This document shows positions 49,555 to 62,246 of a stretch of DNA of 64,000 nt, piece by piece. Where the stretch lies: contig JAQGDQ010000267.1 of the NCBI GenBank assembly GCA_030141605.1, positions 188,001 to 252,000 on the forward strand, given 5' to 3'. This DNA comes from Tubiluchus corallicola (taxonomy: Eukaryota > Priapulida > Priapulimorpha > Priapulimorphida > Tubiluchidae). The stretch's first letter is position 1. Every line of letters starts with the position of its first letter. The notes below the pieces were generated by a model. The model saw nothing but the letters and a program-made list of their open reading frames with translations, ran no database searches and was not told the DNA's origin. The position numbers and the translations under genes were made by a program.

Positions 49555-51560
49555 CTTGTGACTTAAATGTGTCAATTTGACTACTCGGTGCAGACTTGTA
49601 CGAATACCGGTGAAGTGCCTCAAATTTTTTATCTGACAACAATTGCTCACTGCATTGGCATGGTGCTATTACAATTGCTTGAGAATATTTCTAGATTTTG
49701 TTCCTATCTGTCTTCGTCACACTCAATTTTTTTTATGTAAGGTAAACCTTTTTTGGCAGTGGTTGCCATCACATTAATCGTAACCACTTGCCAACGTCAC
49801 AATGAAAGGCATTGCTTCTTCCCATGTGCGTGTATCTGAACCTGAACACATTAGTGCCTATATATTGTCATAGTGACTGAAAGTTGTATAAATTTTTGTA
49901 TTTGAAATTGTGAAATACCTGCAGTGCCAGCTGCTTAAGATTCTGGCAAAAGTTGTGCGAATTTGGAGTAGTTACTAGTTTAGTTAATGGTGCTATAATC
50001 AAGCAACTGCCTCGCGTTGCCTTATGTGCCAGTATCCGCTTTTGTGTGCCAGTAAGGATTTCCCATCTTGCCACTAGATCGTTGTGATCTCACTGATGCA
50101 GATTGTTTGGTGAAGAACCTCATTCATAAGGAACATTGGTTGCATCATTAATTGTTGAACTAAGGAAACATATTTTGTAAATTTTGCCGTTGTTTGTAAA
50201 AAGTGGTAGGTACTTTCTAGTTGCGTATATGTAATTCGTGTGCAATGTTGCACATGTTATTCAGATGTATTATACATGACTATTGTATATTTTTGATACA
50301 TGTGAATGATGCTACTGGTGGTCGTTTTTAGTGATTTAAAAATCTGTGTTTTAAACTCTGCCAGTTGTATAGCAGGTATGGATCCTGCTGAATGTAGTGC
50401 CTATGTTTTTATTATCAATTTCTTTTACTACTTTTTCACATGACAGTTACCATAACTTGTGCCTATCTCTTGTAATTTCTTATTCATTTGGGTATTTTTA
50501 GTATTATTTTTTTATTTCTTCTGACTGTTAGCACTACAATTTGTAGGCTATCAGCATTTCAAAATGAAATTATTGTTATTATACAATATGTAGTGAGAAG
50601 CATGTATGTGTATTGCTAAAAATACACAAGTCGCTAGGTATATGGTCCTCAATGAAATTTTACTTTTGGTTTTGGACAACCTGTTGTCTCTTATAGTTTT
50701 AATGATTTTACTACTGTTCTGTTTAGACTTTTAAATTAGTTTTATACACAGGTGTCAACATCAAGTTTTTGAGTATTAGTTGTATCAAGCTGCACACATT
50801 TTGCCGAGGCAGTATTTTGTTATTTCTTTATCTATTGATGTATTCAAATTTAAATTCATAGAAGTTAAAATTGCCACTAAACTTGAAATCTAGTGGCGCT
50901 TTTGAGTGTGTTTTCAGACCTAATAATATAATTAATTTTGTACATAGTGCGAAAATATATGTATAAAGAACTTAATGGGCATGTAATTTATGATTATATT
51001 TAACCAAAGTAATTTAAATGAAGTAGTTGAGGCTAAGTTTGTAAGCCATTAAGGCAGAGTGCCAAAGGCAGTTAGTTTTTACTTTTGAGAGAAACTACTC
51101 CATGATTCTCATTGTTTCTTTCAACATTACAATGTTGCAACATCATTGATACACCAGATGAAGTTTTTGTTGGCAGTTTTTATTATTTTTATAAAGTACT
51201 TTTATGGATAGATAGAGGTTTTGGTGGAAAACCATGTCCACCCCTAATGTTGCAGTTGCAAATTGAACATTTTGTATATTGTTTTTATGTTAATGATCGC
51301 ATTTGCGAGTTTGAGAGTCAAAGTCAGATCAGACTCCACTGTATTTATAATCATGCTGAAGGTAGATTTTGCACAAAGTTTGTTGTAAAGACTTGCCTTG
51401 TTTATTAATTTTCTAGCTTAGAAGCATTTTATGACATCTGCCTAGTGGCAGTCGAGGTGATATTATAAGATCAAAATCTGTTTTTGTTGTAAACTTTTAT
51501 ACTCTTTTTTTGTACAAATGATAAGAGAAATAAACAGTAAGTTTTGTTTGTATATGATTT
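49555..51560 (+). other. Probable 3' UTR of the MET-like gene
   Basis: T-rich, non-coding sequence after the stop. The first good AATAAA I find in it is at 51529-51534, followed by a T/G-rich stretch (TTTTGTTTGTATATG) suited to cleavage. This implies a 3' UTR near 2 kb; earlier non-canonical signals cannot be excluded. Confidence 0.6.
51529..51534 (+). terminator. Candidate poly(A) signal of the MET-like gene
   Basis: AATAAA followed within 20 bp by a GT-rich element, about 2 kb after the stop codon. Confidence 0.6.
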
Positions 51561-52061
51561 TGCTAGTTTGTTAATCACACTTGGCACATTTGAAAAAAAT
51601 CTCTGGTCCACATAGAGACTGTTTTCAAGAAATTGCAGTGAACGAGCTTGGGATGAAGCATTAGCTGTATACACTGATAATAATAACAGAATTTTGCCCT
51701 AATGAAATAAGCACCTACAGAATTATATATGCAACTATAGAATTACATGTTCAGTCTGTCTGTCTGTCACTATTTTTCTTGACAATGTCTATGACTATGA
51801 GTATGTGAACAGTGGGTGGAATACTAGTCAAAGTCAAAGCCCATTTTTTGAGTAAATCGGCACACTTGAATTTTTTTTACAATTTTTAAAGTATTTAGGG
51901 ATAAACTGTAAAATGAAATCATGCACATGGCACGAGCAGTCAGTCATGACGGAAAAATCCTTTTAAGCTTTGCTGGCGATTTAGCTTACAGTAAATTTGA
52001 AATGATGCAGCTTTGCTCAGGAAGTGCATGGATCATGGATATAAAAATTTAACTTAGCAAA

Positions 52062-52540
52062 GTACAACCGGGCCGAAAAAACGTTGAGTTAGGCGATATT
52101 GACCATTTTCCAGCACAGAAGCTTTAAACCCCTCCTCCAGACGGCGAGGTAAATAGAACGCAGAAAGTCAGCCCTTCCATTCAAAATGACAAGATTTGAT
52201 GACAATGACATAAAGAATAAATTAACATGATTTTTTTATGTTACAAAAGGACACATAAAAAATGTTACATAAGGACACATGACACGTACACAATACGGAA
52301 TAACTAATCCCAGAGAAAATAATCGGATGGCGTGACTTGTAAGACAGAATTTTCCCGGAAGACGATACTGTTTTTGAGTCGTACGAAACATTTTATTTTT
52401 GAGGGTATAAAATACATTTTTGAGTTGAGCGAAGTAAATTACATATATTTTGATTAAATGGACCATAATTTTTTATTTCAGTTAGGCAAAAATTTGAATT
52501 ATGCGCTTTTGAGTTACGCGGAGTTTACTTGTATAAACAT
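52062..52540. mobile_element. Possible pogo/Tigger-like transposon remnant
   Basis: This intergenic stretch between the receptor and LSM3 holds several same-direction variants of TTTGAGTTAnGCG (near 52084, 52420, 52508). It ends with GCGGAGTTTACTTGTA, whose reverse complement resembles the TACAGTAAAnCTC ends of pogo/Tigger elements. No transposase was seen and matching inverted ends were not found. Confidence 0.3.
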
Positions 52541-52899
52541 CAAATAATATAGAAGTAATTCAAGAAGAATAACTTTTCTGTTTCAACAATGACATAGCAC
52601 TGGGCAGAATTCGGAACACGACACTTGAATGTAAACAGGCCAAAAAAAGAAAAATGAAGTGGTACTGTATACATTTGTCATTATTGTTGAATTTGGGTAA
52701 AAGTACTTTGCTGTACCTACAAACAACATAAAATTAACAATACGATATTACGTTCTACAATAAAGACTTGATAATACAGTATCTACAAATGTATTTCTTA
52801 CAGAAATGCAATGAGTAGTATATATACAAGTTCTACTGACACAGTTTACACTAATTATTTATGAATTTAAATTGACGCATCTTTGTAATTTCAGAGTAA

Positions 52900-52905
52900 T
52901 TTATT
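52900..52905 (-). terminator. Candidate poly(A) signal of LSM3
   Basis: AATAAA on the minus strand about 157 bp past the LSM3 stop codon. Confidence 0.5.
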
Positions 52906-53061
52906 ATTAACACATGCTATGTTCACTATGTTGCATTAAGTGTTACATAAAGCAAAGCAGGATTTAAAAAAAAACTACAAATACTTATTAAACAGTCATT
53001 TACAAAGGTTGAAGTGCTACTGATAATGTACAAAAAATATAAACAAACAGAATGGAAAACA

Positions 53062-56000
53062 TCAGACTCCCGCTCTCATTGGTGGAGAGATAAGAATGAC
53101 GCCGTCACCTCGCACAAACAACATTGGTATAGTTCTCTTTGTTTGCTGCAGAAATAAAATACAAATTACCATGGTAACAAACAGACAAATACAAACATAT
53201 ACAGATGAAACACCCTGCACAGTCAATCACATCTAATTCAAAATTATAATTGCTTACAAAAGATAAGCTCTCAAATGTCAATTAGTGAACAAGCAGCATT
53301 TACAAAAAACTAGATAGGAGACTGACTAGCAAAAATGTTACGTCAACAGTAAACGAAAACTAGAAAACAGTCCAAAGTAATGGACTGAATGGAGAAATGG
53401 AATGGAGGGAACAAACAAAAATAGAGAAATCAACAAATGCCTAATAATTAAATAGCACACAATTAATTAAATTTTGATAGCAAACTTCAGCTGATTCAGA
53501 TTCAGCATTGCTGAATTTGGTTAGCCAGCTATGAAGGAAAAACTTTGGACAGCGTTAACTATTGGTGACCTAGTGGTTAGGACATCTGCAATGCAAGCAG
53601 AAGGTTCTTGGTTTAATACTAGGATGCATCCCAATTTTTCCACATTTTCTGTCTTCCAAGGTTGGTATATCAAAATTTAATTAACTGCGGGTTTATAACT
53701 TTATCAATAGTAATTCTATTAATCTTGACATTAAGGATTCACTTAACCGGTTAATTATCAGTTAACCGTTAACCGGTACAGGTTAACCAGTTAATCAGTT
53801 CTAGGTAACATAGGAGGCCCTCTGTAAGTTGCAGACTAGATAGCTGGAGAACCAAATAAACAAGAAATTTACAAAGCAAACATATCAAGTGAAACTTTAG
53901 AGGAATATGTCAAATAAGAGCGAAACTTTTACACACAGAAACCCTGCAGAAAGCTGAAAAACCAACGATTAATTGGATTCTACAAGGCAGCCCTGACAGT
54001 GACAGAGCATGTTAGAGAATGATAAAGATCGGTTAACCGGTTACTTTTCATTAACCGGTTAACCTGTCCCAGTTCTGGTTATAACAATTAACAAATATCT
54101 AACCGCAACACTGACCTATTATTTCCATAATCAGGTGGAAAGGTCACTGATGTAAATGAATCTTAATAGATTTGATGACAGTATTGGTCATTTACAAAAA
54201 CGTGTAGCTCCACCCCTTGTTTACAAAGACTTGATACAGAATAGCATTAACAAATTTTTGTGATATTAGCATCAGCTATTTTCTAGAAACCCTCCATGAA
54301 CAAAGTAGGTAAACAAATACGTGAAATGGCACATTATACTCTGTTGGTCATTCACCAGCAAAGGGGTATAAGAGCATAACAAGTTATATTCCATACATGT
54401 AAACCATCTAAATACCTTATAAACTTCTTCATATGTTTCTTCATCAATTTCTACCATTGTTACTGTTTCTTCCACATCTCCTAAAATCATGTTTAAGTGT
54501 TGGTCGTAAGCCTGCATAAAGAAAGATAACAAAAAGAAATGTTTAAATAGTGTTCACGCAACTTTTAGTATAAATTTCACTAACCACTTACACGCTTGCC
54601 ACGCCTGTTCATATGCAGTGAGCACATACCTGTTCACACGCATCTCATATGACATTCATATGTCTGTTGCCGCAGCAAGTTTACAAGTGTGTAACATGTG
54701 GGTTGAACTGCTGGTTATAATTATTATAATAACATTGTAACTTGTTATTACACTATCAGTTTTGTAATAATTCTGCAATCACTCAAAACAAGGTCATGTG
54801 ACCGAAAATAGATTTGCTTGTCTACTGTGCATTATTACAAAACAAAAGTATGCACACAAAAAATCTCCAATTCGTCAAAACAATGTCACGTAATCAGTCA
54901 ATATGAAAGTGAAGTTCAAGCTCAAATAAAGGTGTAACAATGATCTGTCCGTTGCAGCATTTTTATTTGGAATTTCTAGTGGTGTATAGTAAAACAAATA
55001 AAGTCCAGTTTTTTTGGACAAGAGTGCATTTATGACCCCTTGGAGTGTTCACCATCACTACTATTCACTTGTCCTGCAATCATGAATAAGTGCTAACAGC
55101 ATCTTTAGTACTTTCAAATGATAACATACTGGGCAAAAAAAAATGAAATTAATAATAAATCTCCAAAAAAAACATTTCATATTAATACTGTGCTTCTGTA
55201 AAGCACTATATAATTGTATCTAAAGTAAATACATTACATGTAAACGGCCTCGTAGTTCTCTGTCACTTCTCATTTTCACATAGATTCTCTCATCAAGACT
55301 AAGCCTCACTAGATCCAAGGGTTCCTCTACAGCATTAACTGGTGCAGTCTACAAAATGCAAACACACAGGTTCAATCAGGTTTTGTAATTTGCATAATAA
55401 ATGTAGTTCAAATAATTACTACATTATGTAGATAATAACTAATTAGACTTTTAGCTTGCTGATTTTTTTTTAACATTTTGTTTATACACGAGGAAAAACC
55501 AAAAGGTTGGAGCATTTGTTCAGACATCATGAGCCAGATGAGCTCTTTTGTATTGTACTTTGTTTTACAGCATGTGGTCTATATTGATGTTAATGCATTC
55601 AATTAAATGTTGTTCAATTTTGTTAATTTCTTTCATAACAGAAAGTTTTCTAGAAAACAGAAAAACATTTCAGTGCATGTAAGAGCAAACTATAAGCAAA
55701 TATACAGTACATAATTTCTCTAGATTTACTAAAAATTCAGGAAGGGTCAAGAACATTCTCTTCACAGTTCATAAGGTGAATAGATATTAATGTGCATGCA
55801 AGATAAAACAAAGCTACCATTATTTCTGTAAAACCAATGGTATATGTCAGACTTCACAATAAAATCTAATTAAACCTATTTTATCTAGTATAAATAAATT
55901 ATGATATGATAATTTTTTGCCGATTGCATTTATAATGGATGAGATACAGCATGTCAGATGATTTCATAATCATTTAAGGTAACCACTTTCAGTTATACGA

Positions 56001-56696
56001 ATACAAATGTCTATCACATGCTACATAATATTAATTATTAAACAAATGAGGTAAACCATGAGTCAGGAAATCATGTTAATGAGTATGATTTCAGATGTAT
56101 GATTAGTGAAAGCCGAGGCAAGGCAGAAAGAGAGAAAGGATGATAGAGGTATAGAGAGAGCGAGAGATTTGATTTGATTTACTTTTTTATTTAAAACTTT
56201 CGCTTTTGTTCAACAGTAAAAGCTATTTACAATGAGAGAGAGAGAGAGAGAGAGAGAAATTTAGTGGCTGTTTGTGACAATTAGGTACAGCCATTTCCAT
56301 ACTAAGTCATTTGAAACAAGTTTAGATAGCATTGCGTAAAGTTTGAAAAACCAATCAGAACATTTGTAGTATACTGCAGTATATTATCAATGAGATAAAT
56401 AATGGGTTTTTTGGTGAATCATTGGTGCACACTATTATGGCGATGCACTACTGTTTCACCAGGTGGTGCAAACACTTTAAATTATTAAGACAATGGTTTT
56501 TCAATCACATAAGTCTTCAAATAAGTGTATGCCAGGTAATATAAGTTTATATGGAAAGTTCCATGGGATATATCTTAAAATTCCCTTTTCATCCTCTTTA
56601 AAAAAATGTCAGGTAGCACCAGTGTGTATGAAGCTAATTGAAAGTCTACACACAATGCAATGCAAAGAAATTCACCTGTTCAATTTCGTCAGCCAT
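53062..56696 (-). CDS. LSM3: U6 snRNA-associated Sm-like protein LSm3 (complete, 4 exons, 103 aa)
   Basis: Subunit of the LSm2-8 ring on U6 snRNA in the nucleus and of the LSm1-7 ring in cytoplasmic mRNA decay. Exons on the minus strand: 56696-56676 (MADEIEQ), 55348-55238 (37 codons), 54511-54416 (32 codons), 53145-53062 (27 codons plus stop). All borders are GT/AG and phase 0. Sm motif 1 is seen in [19 protein letters not shown] and [12 protein letters not shown]; Sm motif 2 in [33 protein letters not shown] matches human LSM3 residue for residue as I know it, and the length is 103 against 102. The gene is tail-to-tail with the MET-like gene. Introns contain a SINE head and a palindrome-rich repeat. 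No abnormality was seen in the coding sequence. Confidence 0.97.
53559..53632 (+). repeat. tRNA-derived SINE head in LSM3 intron 3
   Basis: A-box-like TGACCTAGTGGTTAGGA starts at 53566 and a B-box-like GGTTTAATACT at 53610, a 44-bp spacing as in tRNA genes. The body beyond is not tRNA-like, so a SINE is likely. Confidence 0.45.
53740..54075. repeat. Element bordered by GGTTAACCGG palindromes in LSM3 intron 3
   Basis: Clusters of overlapping palindromes (GGTTAACC, AACCGGTT) at 53745-53800 and 54030-54065 bracket about 230 bp of mixed sequence. The arrangement suggests a small transposable element whose ends carry these motifs; the family was not identified. Confidence 0.4.
56234..56257. repeat. 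(GA)n microsatellite
   Basis: Pure GA run of 24 bp within LSM3 intron 1. Confidence 0.9.
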
Positions 56697-57540
56697 GTTG
56701 GACTTTTGCGTCTTCTTCTTACTATAGTTTGATCAAGCTTATGCTAGTCGATGTGACACTCCAGTTTAAGTTATTCAAACCCTTCTACTGTCCTTGCTGC
56801 CGAGGATCCTGACCTCTAAAAATGACAGAATCATCAGCTAGTTAGGTTACAATAATCTTAGTGCAGTTTATAAGGTTGCAAACTTGTTAGTGAGTTGGCG
56901 GAGCTGCACGCCTAGCCTTAACACCAAAAGTCAAAAAATATAGGGGTTGCCACGACAGGAGCTATACCATACCACTGAAAACCAAACAACCAATTTCACT
57001 GAAATACCACGACTGAAGCCAATGTCTCGTCTAACGATGTGGGAAATCTTTGATTGGCATGGCTGAATCACGAGTAGTTTTCATTGCACATGCGTGTTCC
57101 GTCAGTTTTCTGACTGCCATTAATAATTATCTAAACATCTTGGCACTACTTTAATAGGGTCAAATGTTTATCCAGTATACCTGTTTGTTGTTTATTTACT
57201 GATCACTAATTTATGAACAATAATCTTGAAATTAATTTTACTTCTGCTTTTAAATAATTGTCGGAATATCCATGCTACTCGATTTAAATCCCGATCATCA
57301 TTTCTCCTCTCATTTGAAGTAAAGACCAGAAGCACATCATCTATTAGCATCAAACACACTTCTGAACATATATATCCGCGCCTATCGATAGTAGTACCGT
57401 AAAATAGTTTTTCAAGGCCAGTATATTATAACAAAGTTTAAGTAAATGCTACATATGTATTTATAAGGGATTAAACACCATAGGAGTATTTACGTTCAAG
57501 TCCAAGGGAAATTACAATTACATTCGAAAACTGTTACAAA

Positions 57541-58308
57541 CTTTGCTGCAATTGTAATCTAGTCTAGTAATCAATGTCACCGTTTTCTGCAATCAATTAT
57601 ATTTGAAAACTGTTATAAACTTTGCTGCAATTGTAATCTAGTCTAGTAATCAATGTCACCGTTTTCTGCAATCAATTATATTTGAAAACTGTTACAAACT
57701 TTGCTGCAATTGTAATCTAGTCTAGTAATCAATGTCATCATTTTCTACAATCAATTACATTGGAAAACTGTTACAAACTCTGCTGCAATTATAATCTAGT
57801 CTAGTAATCAATGTCATCATTTTCTACAATCAATTACATTGGAAAACTGTTACAAACTCTGCTGCAATTGTAATCTAGTCTAGTAATCAATGTCACCGTT
57901 TTCTGCAATCAATTACGTTTGAAAACTGTTACAAACTTTGCTGCAATTGTAATCTAGTCTAGTAATCAATGTCACCATTTTCTGCAATCAATTACATTGG
58001 AAAACTGTTACAAACTCTGCTGCAATTATAATCTAGTCTAGTAATCAATGTCATCATTTTCTACAATCAATTACATTGGAAAACTGTTACAAACTCTGCT
58101 GCAATTGTAATCTAGTCTAGTAATCAATGTCACCGTTTTCTGCAATCAATTACGTTTGAAAACTGTTACAAACTTTGCTGCAATTGTAATCTAGTCTAGT
58201 AATCAATGTCACCATTTTCTGCAATCAATTACATTGGAAAACTGTTACAAACTCTGCTGCAATTATAATCTAGTCTAGTAATCAATGTCATCATTTTCTG
58301 CAATCAAT
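57541..58308. repeat. 79-bp satellite, about 10 copies with a 237-bp higher-order period
   Basis: Copies start at 57541, 57620, 57699, 57778, 57857, 57936, 58015, 58094, 58173 and 58252, exactly 79 bp apart, each beginning CTTTGCTGCAATT or CTCTGCTGCAATT. Diagnostic variants (CACCG/CACCA/CATCA and ATTACGTTTG/ATTACATTGG) repeat every third copy: units 4-5-6 correspond to 7-8-9, and unit 10 to 7. The array therefore expanded recently by three-unit blocks. No spacers exist between copies, so it is not a CRISPR array. Confidence 0.95.
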
Positions 58309-58519
58309 TCTTATAGATTAATCTGTGCTTTAAATTAAATTTACGCCAACACAATGGCTTTTTATCGAAATGTGAATGAAAGAATTTAAACTCGCTCAAA
58401 TAAAGTGGATGCAGCCATTTTTGCACGCGCTAGCCCATAATAGTTTCAGGGCAACAAATGCAAAAGCAACTCTGTGAAAATTTTTCTCAAAAGAGGGAAA
58501 TTTACTTTGCCGCTTCTCT

Positions 58520-59070
58520 GCAGAATAGAGTGATGCGCCTTGCCGTGCATTGAGGTGCGATGTACCATGAGGCCATACACAGTAAGGTAGTACACATTGA
58601 GGTGGCACATCGTACTGCAATACAAGGCAACACAGTGCACGGGGAGGCGGCAGAAGGGCAACTGTCCCAAATGCATGTATATATGTTCAAAAAAAGTTAT
58701 CAGAGCACAGTATATGAAGAAAGATAATTCACTTTCATTGTGGTTTTAACTGATTTAGTAATTTTCATTTTTATTTATAACTTCCAACAGCAACTAACTA
58801 ACAAGCCATTAAGCGTATGTGAATTAAAATGGAAAGTTTGTGGATCAAGAATGGATTGCATATTTGAAGCAATGTAGTGGCACAATTGTGGACAACTGCT
58901 AATAGCATAGTGCAGATTTCAGGAAGAATTGTTTGCTACGGATCGAGAAAGAACAGATCCACTTATCCTTGACTCCACACAGTATGCCATGAGGCGCAAC
59001 ATAGTGAGACAGTGCATGGGCCACGGCACATAGCGAGTTGGTACATGCTACGGCAGTATATATGTGGGGT
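58520..59070. repeat. Degenerate short-motif repeat region
   Basis: Two clusters (58530-58650 and 58970-59065) carry loosely repeated words of about 20 bp built on CATTGAGGTGGCACAT and CATAGTGAGACAGTGCAT. They may be decayed minisatellite copies. The short open frames here are products of this repetition. Confidence 0.4.
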
Positions 59071-59380
59071 TTCTGGCAGGCAGTGCTCAGAGAAGTAGAG
59101 GATTTTTCAATGTTCTGGAAAAATGTTAAACTCGCCTTACCATTTAGAAAAAGGATTCGGTATTAAAAATGCAAAAAGCGCCTCGTATAAACAGTAAAGT
59201 CACTTTAAAATCAGGATCATCTCATGCTTGGGCACTCCTATTTTGAAAGCCCATTCTTCCATTAATGACACCGTTCAAGAAATGCAGTGAGCTGCATGTT
59301 AATTTTCATCACAGTAAAATCAAGTTTTCACAAAAGTTACATAGCTACTTTTGCGATCCTTTCGTATGAACAGTAGGTAA

Positions 59381-59860
59381 GCTGCAATGAAATTTGAATT
59401 AGTTCAAGCAATGCGCGCTTACGAAAAATCACCAAGTCGACCAGTTACATCTAAGTTAGCAAATAAAATTAAAAGTCAGCTACCACCGCGCCTGGAAATT
59501 TCTACATTCAGCGGCTGTTTTTTGCAAATTTCTTTGATAGCTGCATTGAAATTTGAATTAGTTCAAACAATACGCGCTTACGAAAAATCACCAAGTCGAC
59601 CAGGTACATCTAAGTTAGCAAATAAAATTAAAAGTCAGCTACCACCGCGCCTGGAAATTTCTACATTCAGCGGCTGTTTTTTGCAAATTTCTTTGTTAGC
59701 TGCATTGAAATTTGAATTAGTTCAAGCAATACGCGCTTACGAAAAATCACCAAGTCGACCAGTTACATCTAAGTTAGCAAATAAAACTAAAGTAAAAGTC
59801 AGCTACCACCGCGCCTGGAAATTTCTACATTCAGCGGTTGTTCTTTGCAAATTTCTTTGT
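59381..59860. repeat. 159-bp minisatellite, three copies
   Basis: Copies start at 59381, 59540 and 59699 with GCTGCAATGAAATTTG or GCTGCATTGAAATTTG and are almost identical, except that the third has a short insertion near 59790. Since 159 is 3 x 53, one plus-strand frame stays open through the array (59387-59911, 174 codons). I see no domain in that frame and do not call a gene. Confidence 0.92.
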
Positions 59861-62246
59861 TATATTTTTATAAGTTTAACTGATAACAGTGAAATCAACA
59901 AAATATGCTAACTGCCTTGTCCTTTCCTTTAACAGATGATACGATGCGAATACGTAAACAGGCTATAATAACCATTTTAATGCTATGGTAAAAAAGTTAC
60001 GGTTAGAAATTCTAAAAAAACTTATTTATTTAAAAGTGAACAATAAATTAAACTTACTTATCTTCTTCCCAAGTTCTGTCAGTAACGTTTTATTGATTTT
60101 AAAGAAAAATGTGTAAAAAACATCGAAAGCGCACCAGCATTTTACACAAAAACCAAAACAGCACAAGCCGAAATCTTTTTAACTGTCTAGCAGGATGCCA
60201 GGTTGTTCGCATTTGTTTCAGACGCTGCAGTATGCGTGACGAGTCTGCTGACACGTAGTTTTTGCTAATAATACTTTTAGTATTTAAGTCCTTACCCACT
60301 CACTAGGCTCTGTGTATTTTTAAATCTTAATATAATTTGTTTATCGCTCAAAAATTTATGTAATGCGAAAGACTACAACCATTAAAACAATAAAATAAGA
60401 TGAACCCTAAAATAATTATAGCCCATTATGAAAACAATAGGCTTCACTGCACAAGCTCCCATAATTAGCAAATTACTTAAATAATACTAAAGTTCCTTTT
60501 TTCACTTATAGGCCTACAGGCGAGAATACCTGACTGATATGTGTCATGATGTGTGTTCAGCAGCTACGGTAAATGTGACACTGCACCTGGTCAGTAAGTA
60601 TATGGGTGACTGTTTGCTTGTGGCCATTTTCCGTTTGCCACTGAGCGTTCAGGTACTGATATCTTTAAAGGAAATGCTCATTTGAACGTGGCTATAACAT
60701 ATCAATGCCAGTGCAGAGTCTCATCTTAGAAGATTATCTAAACAAATAATGAACTTGGTACCACAGCAATTACTTACATTGAGTACCTTTCTCCACTCAC
60801 AGAGGGATGAACCGCATCAAAAACAATCTGGCTAGTAATCCACTTCATATATTCACACCATGCAGCATTTGGAAAAACTGACACTATAGCAGAAATTAAG
60901 AAACAACATATAAGTTACAGACTGATATGACATCACCACAGAAGTGGAAAGCTTGAATCGACCACAGATATCTTTTTAAGCATTATATACTTTACACTGG
61001 TCATGTAGGGAAAAACATACCTATGTCTCAACCTCATTTCCTATGACATCATGTTACACATGTACACAACTAAAACAATCAGTTGGTTACTACAAGCAAA
61101 ATAACCCTGTAGTGCCGTTGTAACAACAAATATACACTGTGAAAAGGCATCATAGTACAATATGTCAGTAGATGATGTCATATCCTTGGAAACCATGTTG
61201 ATGATTGATCTTCCTGCTATGGCAGAGGTCTTTCCAATGCACACAAATACTTGAATTTCCCAATTTTTAGTTAAATGTTACTTATATCGTTATGCAAGCT
61301 AACCTAGTGAAGAAACTGTTTGAACTACTTTTAAATTTTTGTTCATTTCCTCTATAACATCAACTTTTGTTTTTGCACATTGGATAATTAAATCAAGCAG
61401 GTGTTCATTTTCAAAAATTTCTAAAACAAAGCTCTACTAAACATGTTAAAACAATGAACAGTGGTGATAATGAGAACAACAAGGTTTAATGACAATGGCA
61501 ACAGACAATTCACAACAAACTAGTAAGTGCACAATTTGATGAAACAAAAAAATTATAATTGATGCTCATCAATCTAAAGTTTTAATGGCAGAAATCTAGC
61601 ACAGTTAAAAAAACCATGGCTCATTTATTGGGTGAAAATTAAAAATTAAAAAGATTGACTGAAAAATAATTATCAAGTAACGTCGTACCAGGTTCATGTA
61701 TGGTATTTTACCTGCCACTGTTATATTGGAGAGTATAGATATACCCCTATATTGATAATAGCCATAAACATTATAACAGCTAGAACTACTACAACTTCTT
61801 TTTGAATTATATATAAAGAATTAGTTGGGTTTAATCATCAATACTAAATTTCTTAAGCATCCACATAGCCCTAGCAGCTCACAACAAGTACAAAAAAGAA
61901 ACTATGTAATAAACATACATCAGCACTCTGTAGGAATGGTAAAAATTCAAGTTTTAGACAAAATATGAGCCACTTAACATACATTTTATCTCAGATACAA
62001 TAGATATGCTGGATATGTTAACAAAAATGCTTTTGGTAAACAGCTAATTGGAAATGTCACTTAACTGTTAAATTTAATGCTGCATTGAACCAGTTCACTA
62101 GGTTTCTTCCGGTAAAGATGTTTACATAAAAAATTTTGCTCAAAAATAAAAAAAGTGAGTAAAACTGAACAAACTTGCAATAAGGAAGACTAGATTGCTT
62201 CATTTTGCAAGAGCATAACAAATGGTGCAACTTTGGTCAGTGTCGC

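Larger units (their letters stand above)
56697..62246. other. Intergenic region between LSM3 and the RSPH1-like gene
   Basis: Holds the LSM3 promoter side, a 79-bp satellite, a degenerate short-motif region near 58520-59070 (recurring GAGGTGGCACA- and CATAGTGAG-like words) and a 159-bp minisatellite. From 59900 to 62246 I see only AT-rich sequence. A splice-bounded open stretch at 60512-60593 (plus) is too short to support as a gene. Confidence 0.7.

Noticed and set aside
54272-54532. 86-codon frame read as one exon with MLSFFMQ start
   Set aside because: Only 54416-54511 is the LSM3 exon; the flanks are intron sequence read through.
57541-58308. CRISPR array
   Set aside because: Units are directly adjacent 79-bp copies with no unique spacers, in a genome with spliced genes.
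59387-59911. 174-codon open frame as a gene
   Set aside because: It exists because a 159-bp tandem unit is divisible by three; no domain, splice context or promoter was seen.
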